Assembly (NCBI RefSeq): GCF_900250075.1
Contig: NZ_LT977071.1
Location: forward strand, 1,736,941-1,800,940
From: Cupriavidus taiwanensis
GTDB taxonomy: Bacteria; Pseudomonadota; Gammaproteobacteria; Burkholderiales; Burkholderiaceae
Direction of reading: 5' to 3'
DNA length: 64,000 nt
Below are positions 34,433 through 43,450 of the stretch, piece by piece (within the stretch, counting starts at the first letter, position 1; each line of letters starts with the position of its first letter). Both the position numbers and the translations under genes were made by a program. Below the pieces are notes generated by a model. The model ran no database searches and was not told where the DNA came from. It saw only the letters and a program-made list of their open reading frames with translations.

Positions 34433-35467
34433 ATGCAAGACATCGAGCCACGCATCCCCCTTGCAGCCGCGGCCACGCTGCGGCCAGAGCCACGGCGGCG
34501 TGCGCTGCTGCGCGGGCTGGCCGCCCTCGGGATGAGCGCCGCGGCGGGTCCGCTATACGCCGGCAACGGCTGGCCGGCGCGGCCGCTCCGGCTGGTGGTG
34601 CCGGCGCCGCCGGGCGGCGGCACCGACCTGTTCGCGCGCACGCTGGCGGCATCGCTGGGCAAGGCGCTGGGCCAGACCATCGTGGTCGACAACAAGCCCG
34701 GCGCGACCGGCATCATCGGCAACGATGCCGTGGCCAAGGCCAGCCCCGACGGCTACACGCTGCTGTTCACCTACGCCGCCGCGGTGGTGATCAACCAGAC
34801 CTTGCAGCCGAAGCTGCCGTATGACGGCCTGCGCGACCTGCTGCCGGTGGCGCAGATCGGCGCAGGCGGCAATTTCCTGGTGGTGACGCCGGACTTCCCG
34901 GCGCGCACGCTGAAGGAATTCGTCGAGCAAGTGCGCAAGCGCCCGGACGGCTACGACTACGGCTCATGGGGCATCGGCTCGGGCGGCCACCTGACCATGG
35001 CGGCGCTCGCCATGCAGACCGGCCTCAGGCTGCGCCACGTGCCGTACAAGGGCGTGGCGCCGATCCTGGCCGACCTGCAGGGCGGCGTGATCAAGGCAGC
35101 CTTCGTCGATACCTCGTCGTCGCTGCCGCTGCTCCGCGCCGGCAAGCTGCGCGCGCTGGCGGTCAGCGGCACGCGTCGCGCCCCGGCCACGCCCGAGGTG
35201 CCGACCATGACCGAGCAGGGCTATCCGTTCGACACCGACAGCTGGTACGGGCTGTTCGCGCCCGCCGGCACCAGCGCCGCGATCGTGCAGCGGCTCAATG
35301 CCGAGGTTAACCGGCTGCTGGCGGACGCGGCCATGCGCGAGCGCTTCCTGCAGCTGAACATGGGCATGGCGCCGGCGAAGACCCCGGAGCAGTTCGCGCA
35401 GACGGTGCGCGCGGATGTGGGGGTGTGGGGCAAGGTGATACGGGCGAACAACATCAGCGTCGACTGA
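34433..35467 (+). CDS. Bug-family solute-binding receptor (TctC-like)
   Basis: This 344-residue periplasmic receptor has an unusually long N-terminal lead (MQDIEPRIPLAAAATLRPEP) before a Tat-like RRRALLRGLAALGMS signal. The Bug fold is shown by WPARPLRLVVPAPPGGGTD near residue 44, IVVDNKPGATGIIGNDAVAKASPDGYTLLF near 76-105 (by range) and AIVQRLNAEVNRLL near 280. The conserved DNKPGA loop holds the ligand aspartate. Its first 14 bases (atgcaagacatcga) are the same as those of the MBL gene before it. The two genes form an operon with a 27-base gap. The ligand is presumably the MBL protein's substrate or a related acid. Confidence 0.9.
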   Translation: MQDIEPRIPLAAAATLRPEPRRRALLRGLAALGMSAAAGPLYAGNGWPARPLRLVVPAPPGGGTDLFARTLAASLGKALGQTIVVDNKPGATGIIGNDAVAKASPDGYTLLFTYAAAVVINQTLQPKLPYDGLRDLLPVAQIGAGGNFLVVTPDFPARTLKEFVEQVRKRPDGYDYGSWGIGSGGHLTMAALAMQTGLRLRHVPYKGVAPILADLQGGVIKAAFVDTSSSLPLLRAGKLRALAVSGTRRAPATPEVPTMTEQGYPFDTDSWYGLFAPAGTSAAIVQRLNAEVNRLLADAAMRERFLQLNMGMAPAKTPEQFAQTVRADVGVWGKVIRANNISVD

Positions 35468-35523
35468 AGCCCGGGGCAAGCGCGAAGACGGGCACGCTGG
35501 GGAGGCGCCTGCCCTCTCCCCCG

Positions 35524-35549
35524 CCCCTCTCCCGCAAGCGGGAGAGGGG
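35524..35549. repeat. REP-like GC-rich hairpin 3
   Basis: Twelve-base arms CCCCTCTCCCGC and its complement flank AA. It lies 56 bases after the Bug receptor stop, embedded in the flank CCCTCTCCCCCG that also accompanies hairpins 1 and 5. Confidence 0.85.
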
Positions 35550-35605
35550 AGCAAACCCGCCGCGCCGCAATTTCCCCGAGCCCTCCAAACTCCCGCTTGT
35601 GTACT

Positions 35606-35629
35606 CCCTCTCCCGCTGGCGGGAGAGGG
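35606..35629. repeat. REP-like GC-rich hairpin 4
   Basis: Eleven-base arms CCCTCTCCCGC and its complement flank TG, in the same intergenic gap as hairpin 3 and 56 bases beyond it. The right flank TTGGGGAGAGGGC adds a further partial copy. Confidence 0.8.
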
Positions 35630-35914
35630 TTGGGGAGAGGGCCGGAGTCTCGACGAAGTCCCGGGCCTGCGTATGCCACCGCCTGCCCTCTCACCCTTCC
35701 CCCTAGCGCACGGCGCTGCCGTGAGGCGCCGCCGCCTCCGGGCAGTCGACTTCTTCCTATATCGATGTCGGAGCCTCACCGACAGCGGGCGCCCGACCCA
35801 GCCACTAGTATCGATTCAGAAAAACAGCACGCCCCACGAAGACCCGGTGCCGCAAGCGGCATCCGGGCACGGCTGCGCGCTGCATGGACTGACAGCAACA
35901 ACAGGAGGAGCGCC

Positions 35915-37933
35915 ATGGACCGCCGCCAGTTTCTCAAGTGGGGAAGCTTCCTGACCGTCACCGTGGCTACCGGCGGGCTCAGCGCCTGCGGCGGTGGCGA
36001 TGACGATCCGGCACCGGAACCGGATACCGGCAACCCCGAGAACTTCAACTTCGTGCATGGCGTGGCGTCGGGCGACCCGCGTCCCGACAGCGTGATCGTG
36101 TGGACGCGCGTGGAAGGCAGCAACGGCAGGCGCCCGGTGGTGGTGCGGCTGCAGGTGTCGACGCAGCAGGATTTCGCGCCGCCGACGCTGCTGGTCAACC
36201 AGCCGCTGATGGCGCTGCCGGACTGGGACTACACCATCCGCAACAAGGTCACCGGCCTGAGCCCGGGCACGCGCTACTTCTACCGCTTCCTGTTGGGCAA
36301 CCGCCCCAGCACCACCGGCCGCACGCGCACGGCGGCAGCCGCGGGCACCCCGCTGGAACAGCTGCGCTTCGCCTTTGTCAGCTGCCAGGACTGGAATGCC
36401 AACCACTGGGCCGGCATGGAAGAGCTGGTGCAGCAGGACCTGGACTTTATCGTCCACGTCGGCGACTACATCTACGAGGCCGTCCCGGGCGGCTCGCGCG
36501 CGGGCAACGTCGAGGACCGCCACACCGTGCTGCAGCTGCCCAACGGCACCGCGCTGCCGGATGGCAGCGTCTACGCCACCACGCTGGACGACTACCGCTA
36601 CCTGTACCGCAACTACCGCAGCGACCCGCGCCTGCAGGCGCTGCACGCGGCGTTCCCGATGATCGCGATCTGGGACGACCACGAGTTCTCGGACAACTGC
36701 TGGCAGGACCGCCAGACCTACAACATCACCGACGACCAGACCCCGCGCAGCGCGCGCCGGCGCGCCGCCAACCAGGCCTGGTTCGAGTTCATGCCGGCCG
36801 ACGTGACGCTGGACCAGGACAACCCGTCGTTCCAGAACATACAGATCTACCGCGCCTTCACCTTTGGCAACCTCGCCACGCTGCTGATGACCGACGAGCG
36901 CCTGTACCGCGCCGACCACATCATTCCCGAGCAATCGGTCGGCCGTTCGATCGGCAGCCTGTATTTCGTGCCGACGGCAACGCTGGCCGCGGCCGAGGCG
37001 CAGAAGATCGCGGCCGCCGGCAACGCGCTGACGCCGGTGTCGATGCTGGGCGACACCCAGCGCGCCTGGTGGCAGGACCGCATTGGCGCCGACGCCACCA
37101 CCTGGAAGCTGTGGGGCAACCAGCTGTCGCTGCTGCGCATGCAGGTCGACGTGCCGCTGGCTGTGGCGCGGCTGATCGCGCGCGCGCTGGTGCTGGCCAA
37201 CAACGCGCTGGCCTCGCTCGAGACCGCGATCGCCAACGCGCTGGCCGACGACCTGCGCGCGGCGCGCATCGCCGGCACCTATGCCAACCTGGCCTATACC
37301 GCGCTGCGCAACGTGCTGGTACAGGCCGGCATCGACAGCGCCGCGTTCGACGCCAGCATCAGGCCGCTGATCGAAGCGCGGCTGCCGGCGGTTACGCTGC
37401 TCGAACGCTTTATCCTCAATGCCGACCAGTGGGACGGCTTCAACGCCGAGCGCAAGAACCTGATGGCGTTCCTGAAGACCAACGGCATCCGCAACGTGGT
37501 GGCGCTGAGCGGCGACATCCACGCCTTCTTTGGCGGACAGGTGATGGACGACTACGATGCCGCCGCGCCGGCGCCGGTGATGGTCGACCTGGTCACGGCA
37601 GGGCTGTCGAGCAACACACTGCTCAGTTCCTTCCGCACCGTGGTCGATACCGACGCGGCCTTTGCCGCGCTGCGAGAGCTGATCTACAGCAACGTCGGCG
37701 GCACCCTCGTCAATACTTTCGACGCCACGCTGCGCGCCTTCAACCCGTGGCTGCGGCATGCCGACACCAATGCCGAGGGCTATGCGCTGGTCACGCTGAC
37801 GCCGCAGAAACTGAGCTGCACCTTCCACACCCTGAAGCCGCTCGCCGGCGGCACGGCGCCGGCACAGCCGGCCACCGCCAGCACGCGCTTGCTGGAAGTG
37901 GCGGCAGGCACGGCCGACGTGACGGTAACCTAG
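35915..37933 (+). CDS. PhoD-family alkaline phosphatase/phosphodiesterase, Tat lipoprotein
   Basis: This 672-residue exported metallophosphoesterase of the PhoD family has a Tat motif (RRQFLKWG, residues 3-10) and a lipobox-like LSAC at residues 22-25, so it is probably an exported lipoprotein. The PhoD N-terminal domain runs to about 140 (NFVHGVASGDPRPDSVIVWTR). The catalytic domain shows FVSCQDW, the metal-binding DFIVHVGDYIYE near 185, and IWDDHEFSDN near 253, and ALSGDIHAFFGGQV near 533. Members hydrolyse phosphomono- or diesters outside the cytoplasm using Fe and Ca. At 672 residues it is longer than the usual 520-580, from an insertion of alanine-rich helices near residues 405-480. Confidence 0.9.
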   Translation: MDRRQFLKWGSFLTVTVATGGLSACGGGDDDPAPEPDTGNPENFNFVHGVASGDPRPDSVIVWTRVEGSNGRRPVVVRLQVSTQQDFAPPTLLVNQPLMALPDWDYTIRNKVTGLSPGTRYFYRFLLGNRPSTTGRTRTAAAAGTPLEQLRFAFVSCQDWNANHWAGMEELVQQDLDFIVHVGDYIYEAVPGGSRAGNVEDRHTVLQLPNGTALPDGSVYATTLDDYRYLYRNYRSDPRLQALHAAFPMIAIWDDHEFSDNCWQDRQTYNITDDQTPRSARRRAANQAWFEFMPADVTLDQDNPSFQNIQIYRAFTFGNLATLLMTDERLYRADHIIPEQSVGRSIGSLYFVPTATLAAAEAQKIAAAGNALTPVSMLGDTQRAWWQDRIGADATTWKLWGNQLSLLRMQVDVPLAVARLIARALVLANNALASLETAIANALADDLRAARIAGTYANLAYTALRNVLVQAGIDSAAFDASIRPLIEARLPAVTLLERFILNADQWDGFNAERKNLMAFLKTNGIRNVVALSGDIHAFFGGQVMDDYDAAAPAPVMVDLVTAGLSSNTLLSSFRTVVDTDAAFAALRELIYSNVGGTLVNTFDATLRAFNPWLRHADTNAEGYALVTLTPQKLSCTFHTLKPLAGGTAPAQPATASTRLLEVAAGTADVTVT

Positions 37934-37957
37934 TGGCGATGACCCGGTGACCGTAGC

Positions 37958-38887
37958 CTAGTATCCGGCCTGCCGATCCACCAGGTTCAGCAGCGGGCGC
38001 CCCTCGCGCGCGCGCCGCAGGTTGTCCAGGCATTGCCGGGCCACCAGCGGGTACGACGGATCGGCCGCGATATGCGGCGTGGCCTCGATGCGCGGATGGT
38101 TCCAGACCGGGTCGTCCGCTGCCGGCGGTTCCTTGGCGAATACATCCAGCGCCGCGCCCGCCAGGTGCCCTGCATCGATCAGCGCCACCAGGTCGGGCTC
38201 GACCACATGCTCGCCGCGGCCGACGTTGATCAGGTAGGCGCCCCGCGGCAGGCGCGACAAGGTGCGCCGGTCGAGCAGCCCCTCGGTGCGCGGCGTCAGC
38301 GGCAGCGTGCAGACCAGGATATCGCTCTGCGCCAGCATGGCGTCCAGGCCGTCGTCGCCGGTGAAGTCCGTCACGCCGGGCAAGTGCTTGGCGGCGCGGC
38401 TCCAGCCGCTGACCGGCTAGCCGATGGCGGCGAACATGCGCGCCACCTCGCTGCCGATCTCTCCCAGCCCCAGCACGCCCACGCGGCACTGCGCGGCATC
38501 GCGCCCCGCGTGGCGCTTCCATTCGCCGCGGCGCTGCTGTTCGGCGTACAGGCCCAGCGCGCGGGTATGGCGCAGTGCCATCGCCAGCACGAAGCGGGCG
38601 ATGCCGGCCTGCTGGCCGGGATCGACGATGCGCGTCACCGGGATATGCGCGGGCAGGTCGGGCGCGGCCAGCAGCTTGTCGACGCCGGCGGTGGCGGCGC
38701 ACACCAGCCGCAGGTTGGGATAGGCCGGCACCACGCCGGGCTTCAGGCCCCACGCGATGATGGCCTCGACCTGTTCCGCGACGGCGGCCTCGCGGCCGTT
38801 CCACACGGTGATGTCGGGCGCGGCCTCGCGCAGCAGCGCGGTAATGGGAACCGCCATGAACGACGGCAGGTGGACGAGGATGGCCAT
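37958..38887 (-). pseudogene. Glyoxylate/hydroxypyruvate reductase A-like gene broken by an in-frame stop
   Basis: The frame reads as a D-2-hydroxyacid dehydrogenase (GhrA type) of about 309 codons, but codon 157 is TAG at 38417-38419. Before it lies the catalytic domain half and the first part of the nucleotide-binding fold (VGVLGLGEIGSEVARMFAAIG). After it, in the same frame and with no frame change, the homology continues with PVSGWSRAAKHLPGV, NVGRGEHV, LDVFAKEPP and the catalytic-histidine-like HPRIEATPHIAA. One base change from a sense codon such as TAC (IGYPVSGW) would explain it. It follows the aldolase gene by two bases. It could be a true pseudogene or a sequencing error. Confidence 0.88.
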
Positions 38888-38889
38888 GG

Positions 38890-39672
38890 TCAGTTGCGGT
38901 AGTCGGGGTTGATGCGGTCGAGGCGGCGCAGCAGGCCCGGCCAGGCCAGGCTGGAACCCTTGCCCTTGGTGGCCTGGCGTGCCTGCTGTCCCATGTTGGC
39001 GCTGGCGGCCTGCGGCACCCGCGTCAGCGCCGTGCCGCCGCTTTGCGCCAGGATCTGGATGCGGCACGCCGACTCCAGCGTGTACATGGTCAGGAACGCA
39101 TCCGCCACGGTGCGCCCGCAGGTGAGCAGCCCGTGGTTGCGCAGGATCATCTGCTTGCAGCGGCCCAGGTCGGCCACCAGCCGCGCCTTTTCGTCCTCGC
39201 GCAGCGCCACGCCTTCATAGTCGTGATAGGCGAGCCCGGTCAGCGCGAACATCGCCTGCTGCGAGATCGGCAGCAGCCCCTCCTGCTGCGCGGACACGGC
39301 GACGCCGTGCGCGGTATGCGTGTGCATCACGCAGCCGACTTCGGGCCGCGCCTCGTGCACGGCGCTGTGGATGATGAAGCCGGCCGGGTTGACGTCATAC
39401 GGCGTGTCCAGCACGGGCTCGCCGTCGTGGTCCACCTTGACCAGGCTCGAGGCCGTGATCTCGTCGAACATCATGCCGTACGGGTTGATCAGGAACTGGT
39501 CCGGCGCGTCCGGCACGCGCGCCGAGATATGCGTGAAGATCAGGTCGTCCCAGCCGAAGTGCGCCACCAGCCGGTACGCGGCGGCCAGGTCGATGCGCAT
39601 CTGCCATTCGGCGTCGGAGACGCGGTCTTTTACGGATTCGTTTGCGGCTTCGACAAGCTGGACTTGCGCCAT
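38890..39672 (-). CDS. Class II aldolase/adducin-family protein
   Basis: This 260-residue cytoplasmic metal-dependent protein is related to fuculose-1-phosphate aldolase. It has the helical lead DLAAAYRLVAHFGWDDLIFTHISARV (about residues 27-52, by range), NPYGMMFDEI near 67, the zinc-binding MHTHTAHGVAVSA near 116 (His117, His119) and a further ILRNHGLLTCG histidine near 185. The PYGMMFDE string and the C-terminal shape are typical of proteobacterial adducin-like proteins whose substrates are unknown. The ATG at 39672 is the conserved start. It sits two bases ahead of the broken reductase gene, so together they once formed a small metabolic unit. Confidence 0.87.
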   Translation of the reverse strand: MAQVQLVEAANESVKDRVSDAEWQMRIDLAAAYRLVAHFGWDDLIFTHISARVPDAPDQFLINPYGMMFDEITASSLVKVDHDGEPVLDTPYDVNPAGFIIHSAVHEARPEVGCVMHTHTAHGVAVSAQQEGLLPISQQAMFALTGLAYHDYEGVALREDEKARLVADLGRCKQMILRNHGLLTCGRTVADAFLTMYTLESACRIQILAQSGGTALTRVPQAASANMGQQARQATKGKGSSLAWPGLLRRLDRINPDYRN

Positions 39673-39741
39673 GTGCGGCCTCCCAGGGGGCATGTGAGTG
39701 AATCATTGGACCGCTGCATTGTCCCGGCGCCCCGCGCCAAA

Positions 39742-39759
39742 GTCTGTTAAGTATTAGAC
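39742..39759. promoter_or_regulatory. Imperfect dyad between the aldolase and Crp/Fnr-type genes
   Basis: GTCTGTTAAGTATTAGAC has GTCT/AGAC outer arms with an AT-rich inner part, in a 114-base divergent gap. Its size matches a Crp/Fnr dimer site although it departs from both TGTGA and TTGAT consensus half-sites. Autoregulation by the downstream regulator is possible. Confidence 0.35.
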
Positions 39760-39786
39760 AATCTCGGCTCCGGCAAGGAGGGCGAT

Positions 39787-40503
39787 GTGGGACGTCAGGT
39801 GAAGGCCAGGGTAAAGCATGCGTTGAAAGCGGATGAACCGGTGCGCGCGCTGCCGCGCAGCGTGCTGGCCAGCGGCTGGCTGCGCAACGCGCCGCCGCGC
39901 GTGCTGGACGCCGTGGCGCTTGCCGCACGCCGCCAGCGCTTTGGCGACGGCGCCATGATCTTCGCGCGCGGCGATCCGCCGACGTATTTCTGCATGGTGG
40001 TGTCCGGCCGGGTGCGCATGAGCCGGGTCAGCAGCGGCGGGCGCGAGTCGGTGTACTCGGTGATCGGGCGCGGGCGCTGGTTCGGCGAAATCTCGCTGCT
40101 CGACGGCAAGCCGCGCACGCATGATGCCTTTGCCGTCGGCAACACCGAGCTGCTGGTGCTGGGCCAACGCGATTTCCACCGCATCCTGGCTACGCACCCG
40201 GAAGGCATGCAGCTGATCGTGCAGCAGATCTGCGCGCGCCTGCGGGTAGCCTTCGACCATGCGCAAAGCGCGGCGCAGGCCCCGGTCGACGCGCGCATGG
40301 CGGCGCGCCTGCTGGAGCTGGCCGACCGCACCGACCACGTGGTGCGCATCAGCGCGGAAGAACTCGGCGACATGGTCAGCCGCTCGCGCCAGACCGTGGC
40401 CAAGACGCTGCAGGCGTGGCAGGACGCCGGGCTGATCCGCCGCGCCTATCGCCAGATCGAACTGCTGGACCCGGCCGCGCTGAAGCGCATTGCCCGGCGA
40501 TGA
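39787..40503 (+). CDS. Crp/Fnr-family transcriptional regulator
   Basis: This 238-residue regulator has a cyclic-nucleotide-binding-type beta barrel (about residues 30-150) and a C-terminal winged helix (ISAEELGDMVSRSRQTVAKTLQAWQDAGLI, about residues 184-213, by range). In the barrel the string GRWFGEISLLDGKPRTHDAFA occupies the phosphate-binding cassette, with FGEISLLDG similar to Crp but with THDA in place of the RSA(T/S) cyclic-AMP contact. No N-terminal cysteine cluster exists, so an oxygen-sensing Fnr role is excluded. The GTG start is fixed by AAGGAGG five bases before it. It is divergent from the aldolase gene, its likely neighbour target. Confidence 0.85.
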   Translation: MGRQVKARVKHALKADEPVRALPRSVLASGWLRNAPPRVLDAVALAARRQRFGDGAMIFARGDPPTYFCMVVSGRVRMSRVSSGGRESVYSVIGRGRWFGEISLLDGKPRTHDAFAVGNTELLVLGQRDFHRILATHPEGMQLIVQQICARLRVAFDHAQSAAQAPVDARMAARLLELADRTDHVVRISAEELGDMVSRSRQTVAKTLQAWQDAGLIRRAYRQIELLDPAALKRIARR

Positions 40504-40655
40504 CGCCGCGCACGGCCACCCGCGTGCGCAAATAACCTGCCTTGGCCGCGATGGCAAGACTGGTTAACGACCGTTGCAAAAACAAACAGAATGTCAGGTG
40601 CCCCGGCGCTACAGTGGTCATTCCCTGCCTGTAGGCGTTTCTAGGAGGTACACGA

Positions 40656-41048
40656 ATGAAGCAACATCTGGCGAAATCCCTGGTCATGGCTGGCGCGATG
40701 ATCGCGTCCTATCCGCTGTTCGCGCAGCAGGCCCAGCCGCTGCAGCCAGCCCAGCCGATGCCGATGACCCAGCCGACGCAATCCGCGCAACCGGTGCAGG
40801 CGATGCCTGCGGCCCCGTCGGCCCCGTCGGCTCCGATGGCCCAGATGGCCCCCGCTGCCCCGGCGGCCGGTGGCAGCTACGCGCAGGCCCCCATGCCCCC
40901 GGTCCAGCCCGGCATGGCGCCGGCGCCCGCCGATGCGTCGCTGGCAGGCGGCACGATGTCGGCAGTGGATCCCGCCAGCATGAGCCTCGCGCCCGATGCC
41001 CTCGGCAGTCGCCTGGGCCAGCGCAGCACCTTCCTCGACGGCGCCTGA
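40656..41048 (+). CDS. Small secreted Pro/Ala/Gln/Met-rich protein, function unknown
   Basis: This 130-residue product has a clear signal peptide (KQHLAKSLVMAGAMIASYPLFAQQ, first 25 residues, cleaved near FAQ) and a mature part dominated by proline, alanine, glutamine and methionine (QPAQPMPMTQPTQ, then APSAPSAPMAQMAPAAPAAGG), with a short C-terminal piece SRLGQRSTFLDGA that is less biased. A strong AGGAGGT site precedes the ATG, so it is probably expressed. No family is recognised. The methionine content raises metal or oxidant binding as ideas only. It stands alone between the Crp/Fnr gene and a convergent LysR gene. Confidence 0.65.
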   Translation: MKQHLAKSLVMAGAMIASYPLFAQQAQPLQPAQPMPMTQPTQSAQPVQAMPAAPSAPSAPMAQMAPAAPAAGGSYAQAPMPPVQPGMAPAPADASLAGGTMSAVDPASMSLAPDALGSRLGQRSTFLDGA

Positions 41049-41136
41049 GCGCCGGCCGGCGTGGGCCCGCAGCGCGCGGGCCATGCGCCATGCATCCCTG
41101 CATCACGACACACGTAACACGCGGGCGCGCCCCGCC

Positions 41137-42033
41137 TTACCCTTCCCCGGCAGCCGCGCCCTGCTGCTGCAGCCATTCCAGGAAGGCGCGCAGGTGCAGC
41201 GGCTTGTCGGCATCGCGCGGCACCAGCGCATGGTAGGTGTTGCCCGGCGCGCGGATCGCGCCGAACGGCGTGGCGATGCGCCCGCCGGCGCGGTCCGCCT
41301 CCAGCGTGGGAAAGGTGCCGATGGCAAAGCCCAGGCTGTCCGCCACCGCCTGCAGCGTGACAAAGAAATGGTCGAAGCGCAGCGTGCGCACCGGCAGCAG
41401 CGACGCATGCCCGGCCTGCTGCAGCCATGACTCCCAGCTGCCCGGCCGCGTTTCCGTATAGAGGAACACGCCCTCCACCAGGTCTTCCACCCCTTGCAAC
41501 GGCAACTGCCGCAGCAACGCCGGGCTGGCGATCACGGTCTGGTACTCGGCAAACACCGGCATCGACTCGAACTGCTCGCCGCGCTCCAGCGTGCGCCGTA
41601 TCGCCACGTCGAAGGTGCCGTTGAAGCCCGCTTCATTGCTGAAGGCGGTCGAGACCCGCACGTCGACCTCCGGCTGCAGGCGCCGGAAATCATCCAGCCG
41701 CGGGATCAGCCAGCGCATGGCAAAGGTGGCCGGCGCATTCACGCGCACCACCTTGCGCGTGGCGATGCGGCCATAGCGCTCGGACGCGGCGCCGATCTGG
41801 TCGAACGCCGTGCTGATCTCGCGCGCGAACGCCTGCGCGTGGACGGTCGGCACCATGCGCTGGCCCTGGCGGATAAACAGCGGCTGCCCCAGCCATTGCT
41901 CCAGGATCTCGATCTGCCGGCTGACCGCCCCGTGGGTCAGGTGCAATTCGCGCGCGGCGGCCGAATAGCTGCCGGCGCGGGCGGCCACCTCGAAGATGCG
42001 CAGGGCGTTGAGCGGGGGCAGCTTGTGCGGCAT
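41137..42033 (-). CDS. LysR-type regulator (GcvA-like), divergent from phnA
   Basis: This 298-residue regulator is of the GcvA-like subgroup, marked by the opening LPPLNALRIFEVAARAGSYSAAARELHLTHGAVSRQI (about residues 5-41, by range), then the effector domain from about residue 92 with VRVNAPATFAMRWLIPRLDDF. It faces the phosphonoacetate hydrolase gene across 112 bases that carry a perfect dyad. The likely role is substrate-induced control of phnA and perhaps other phosphonate genes. LysR control of phosphonoacetate hydrolase genes is known in pseudomonads (phnR), but that regulator's identity with this one is inference. Confidence 0.87.
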   Translation of the reverse strand: MPHKLPPLNALRIFEVAARAGSYSAAARELHLTHGAVSRQIEILEQWLGQPLFIRQGQRMVPTVHAQAFAREISTAFDQIGAASERYGRIATRKVVRVNAPATFAMRWLIPRLDDFRRLQPEVDVRVSTAFSNEAGFNGTFDVAIRRTLERGEQFESMPVFAEYQTVIASPALLRQLPLQGVEDLVEGVFLYTETRPGSWESWLQQAGHASLLPVRTLRFDHFFVTLQAVADSLGFAIGTFPTLEADRAGGRIATPFGAIRAPGNTYHALVPRDADKPLHLRAFLEWLQQQGAAAGEG

Positions 42034-42061
42034 TGTGAGATTTCCTGACAGAACCTGGCAA

Positions 42062-42085
42062 ATAAACTCGTTTGTGAGAGTTTAT
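42062..42085. promoter_or_regulatory. Dyad ATAAACTC-N8-GAGTTTAT, probable LysR operator for phnA
   Basis: Perfect eight-base arms at 42062-42069 and 42078-42085 flank GTTTGTGA. The dyad lies 61 bases before the phnA start and 28 bases from the LysR start, where a regulator of both genes would bind. Confidence 0.65.
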
Positions 42086-42097
42086 CGCTTAACTTAG

Positions 42098-43366
<1,269 letters not shown>

Positions 43367-43450
43367 AGCGGGTGCGTGCCGGCAAGGCTGGCACGCTTCA
43401 TCAGCAAGGGGTGACGGCCGCCAACACGGTCACCACCAGGGAGCGGCGCC

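Larger units (their letters stand above)
35468..35914. other. Intergenic region with two REP-like hairpins
   Basis: This 447-base gap separates the Bug receptor gene from the phoD-type gene. It holds two REP-like hairpins in its first 165 bases. The remaining part, from about 35645, has no reading frame with homologous features and no clear promoter, apart from the AGGAGGAG ribosome binding site directly before the phosphatase start. Confidence 0.6.
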
